This document shows positions 51,933-52,468 of a stretch of DNA of 52,468 bases, piece by piece (positions within the stretch are counted from its first letter, which is position 1; every line of letters starts with the position of its first letter). The DNA comes from Rubrivivax sp. Its GTDB lineage: Bacteria; Pseudomonadota; Gammaproteobacteria; Burkholderiales; Burkholderiaceae_C. The position numbers and the translations under genes were made by a program. Where the stretch lies: assembly GCA_027487905.1 (NCBI GenBank), contig JAIYCR010000079.1:1-52468 (forward strand), read 5' to 3'. The notes beneath the pieces are model-generated. The model saw nothing but the letters and a program-made list of their open reading frames with translations. It searched no databases and was not told where the DNA came from.

Positions 51933-52468
51933 ATGAACGCCGCCACACCCTCGCCCGCCCGTCGTCGCCTGCGGGCTCGAGCCCCCGCTTCCCAGGACAC
52001 CGGCCGGCCGGTGTTGGCCGCCGGCTGGATGGCCAGCCTGGCGGCCGTGGTGGCGCTGGTGGCCTGTGGGGGGGGCGGCGGCGGTGGGGGCGCCGGTGCC
52101 GTGGCCGATTCCGCCGCTGGCCCCGCGCCCAGCCTTGCCGCAAGCCCTGCTCCCGGCGCAGCGTCGCCCCTTCCCGCAGCCGGCCTGCCCATCGGGGCGC
52201 CGACGCCTGCACCTGCACCGGCACCGGTGCAAGCGAGCGCGGCCTGGGGCACGCCGGTGAGCAGCGCGCGGCTTTTCATCTCCGGCCACAGCCTGACCGA
52301 CAACCCGCTGGGCGACCAGCTTGTCGCGGTGGCCAACGGCCTGGGCGGTGCGGGCGCGGCGCGCTACAACCAGCAGATCGAGATCGGCTCGCCGATGCGC
52401 GCCCGCGCCGCCGGCGCCGCCATGGACACCACCAACTGGCCGGGTTTCCGCATCGGCAAGAACCGCGA
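51933..52468 (+). CDS. Putative lipoprotein, N-terminal part (cut by window end)
   Basis: An open frame from ATG 51933 runs to the end (178 codons). Residues 31-46 form a hydrophobic signal segment ending in a lipobox VALVAC (Cys45), followed by nine glycines and an Ala/Pro-rich linker to about residue 110. The remaining sequence (SSARLFISGHSLTDNPLGDQ) resembles the GHSLTD start of an SGNH-like hydrolase-fold domain. The full domain lies outside the window. The gene is divergent from metW across a 283-base gap in which I identified nothing further. Confidence 0.65.
   Translation, partial: MNAATPSPARRRLRARAPASQDTGRPVLAAGWMASLAAVVALVACGGGGGGGGAGAVADSAAGPAPSLAASPAPGAASPLPAAGLPIGAPTPAPAPAPVQASAAWGTPVSSARLFISGHSLTDNPLGDQLVAVANGLGGAGAARYNQQIEIGSPMRARAAGAAMDTTNWPGFRIGKNR

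Overview
The window is a GC-rich chromosomal segment from a betaproteobacterium, most likely a Burkholderiales member of the Rubrivivax/Leptothrix/Sphaerotilus type. That placement rests on gene order and protein sequence read by eye, and no species can be named. The clearest landmark is the replication-origin neighbourhood: dnaA-dnaN-gyrB read leftwards, and rpmH-rnpA-yidD-yidC-mnmE read rightwards from a shared intergenic region that carries DnaA boxes and two good sigma-70-type promoters.

Left of gyrB (1-5540) the DNA is accessory and scarred. It holds the end of a histidine kinase, a tiny basic ORF, 3' fragments of vapC and fic toxin-type genes, and a compact locus: a MocR-type regulator divergent from a monooxygenase-like protein, an SMR exporter and a Cys/Met-metabolism PLP enzyme. 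A paiB-like remnant lies in the divergent gap, and an IS3-family fragment is wedged between mocR and gyrB.

Right of mnmE come a cNMP-binding protein, apt and selO. Between selO and a degradation cluster lies the most unusual locus (19341-25294): a SAM methyltransferase, a MotA/ZorA-like channel protein with a long tail, a MotB/ZorB-like OmpA protein and an EH-signature (ZorC-like) protein. The first three genes are joined by 4-base overlaps. This is the membrane motor plus ZorC of a Zorya anti-phage system, but no ZorD helicase or ZorE nuclease is present nearby.

From 25595 to 33595 a LacI-type regulator faces a seven-gene operon: intradiol dioxygenase, SDR, BKACE enzyme, MDR reductase, cupin, Bug-type binding protein and an exported Tat-lipoprotein amidohydrolase. 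A perfect 14-base palindrome in the divergent gap is a likely operator. The operon looks like an aromatic or ring-cleavage catabolic pathway whose substrate cannot be read from sequence.

From 33765 to 52468 most genes are housekeeping or transport: a histidine phosphatase, a Kef/CPA2 antiporter divergent from kdsD-kdsC-lptC, an SDR that apparently starts at CTG, a DUF5916-type outer-membrane protein, an SbtA/SbtB bicarbonate transporter pair, a glycine-rich RRM protein, a BtuF-like protein, MarC, a GMC oxidoreductase, an HDOD protein, a TSUP permease, a rhodanese, metW and the start of a lipoprotein gene. Short in-frame tandem repeats recur across many of these genes (dnaN, selO, the EH gene, lacI-type gene, kef, lptC) and between genes, which suggests that repeat expansion is a general feature of this genome.
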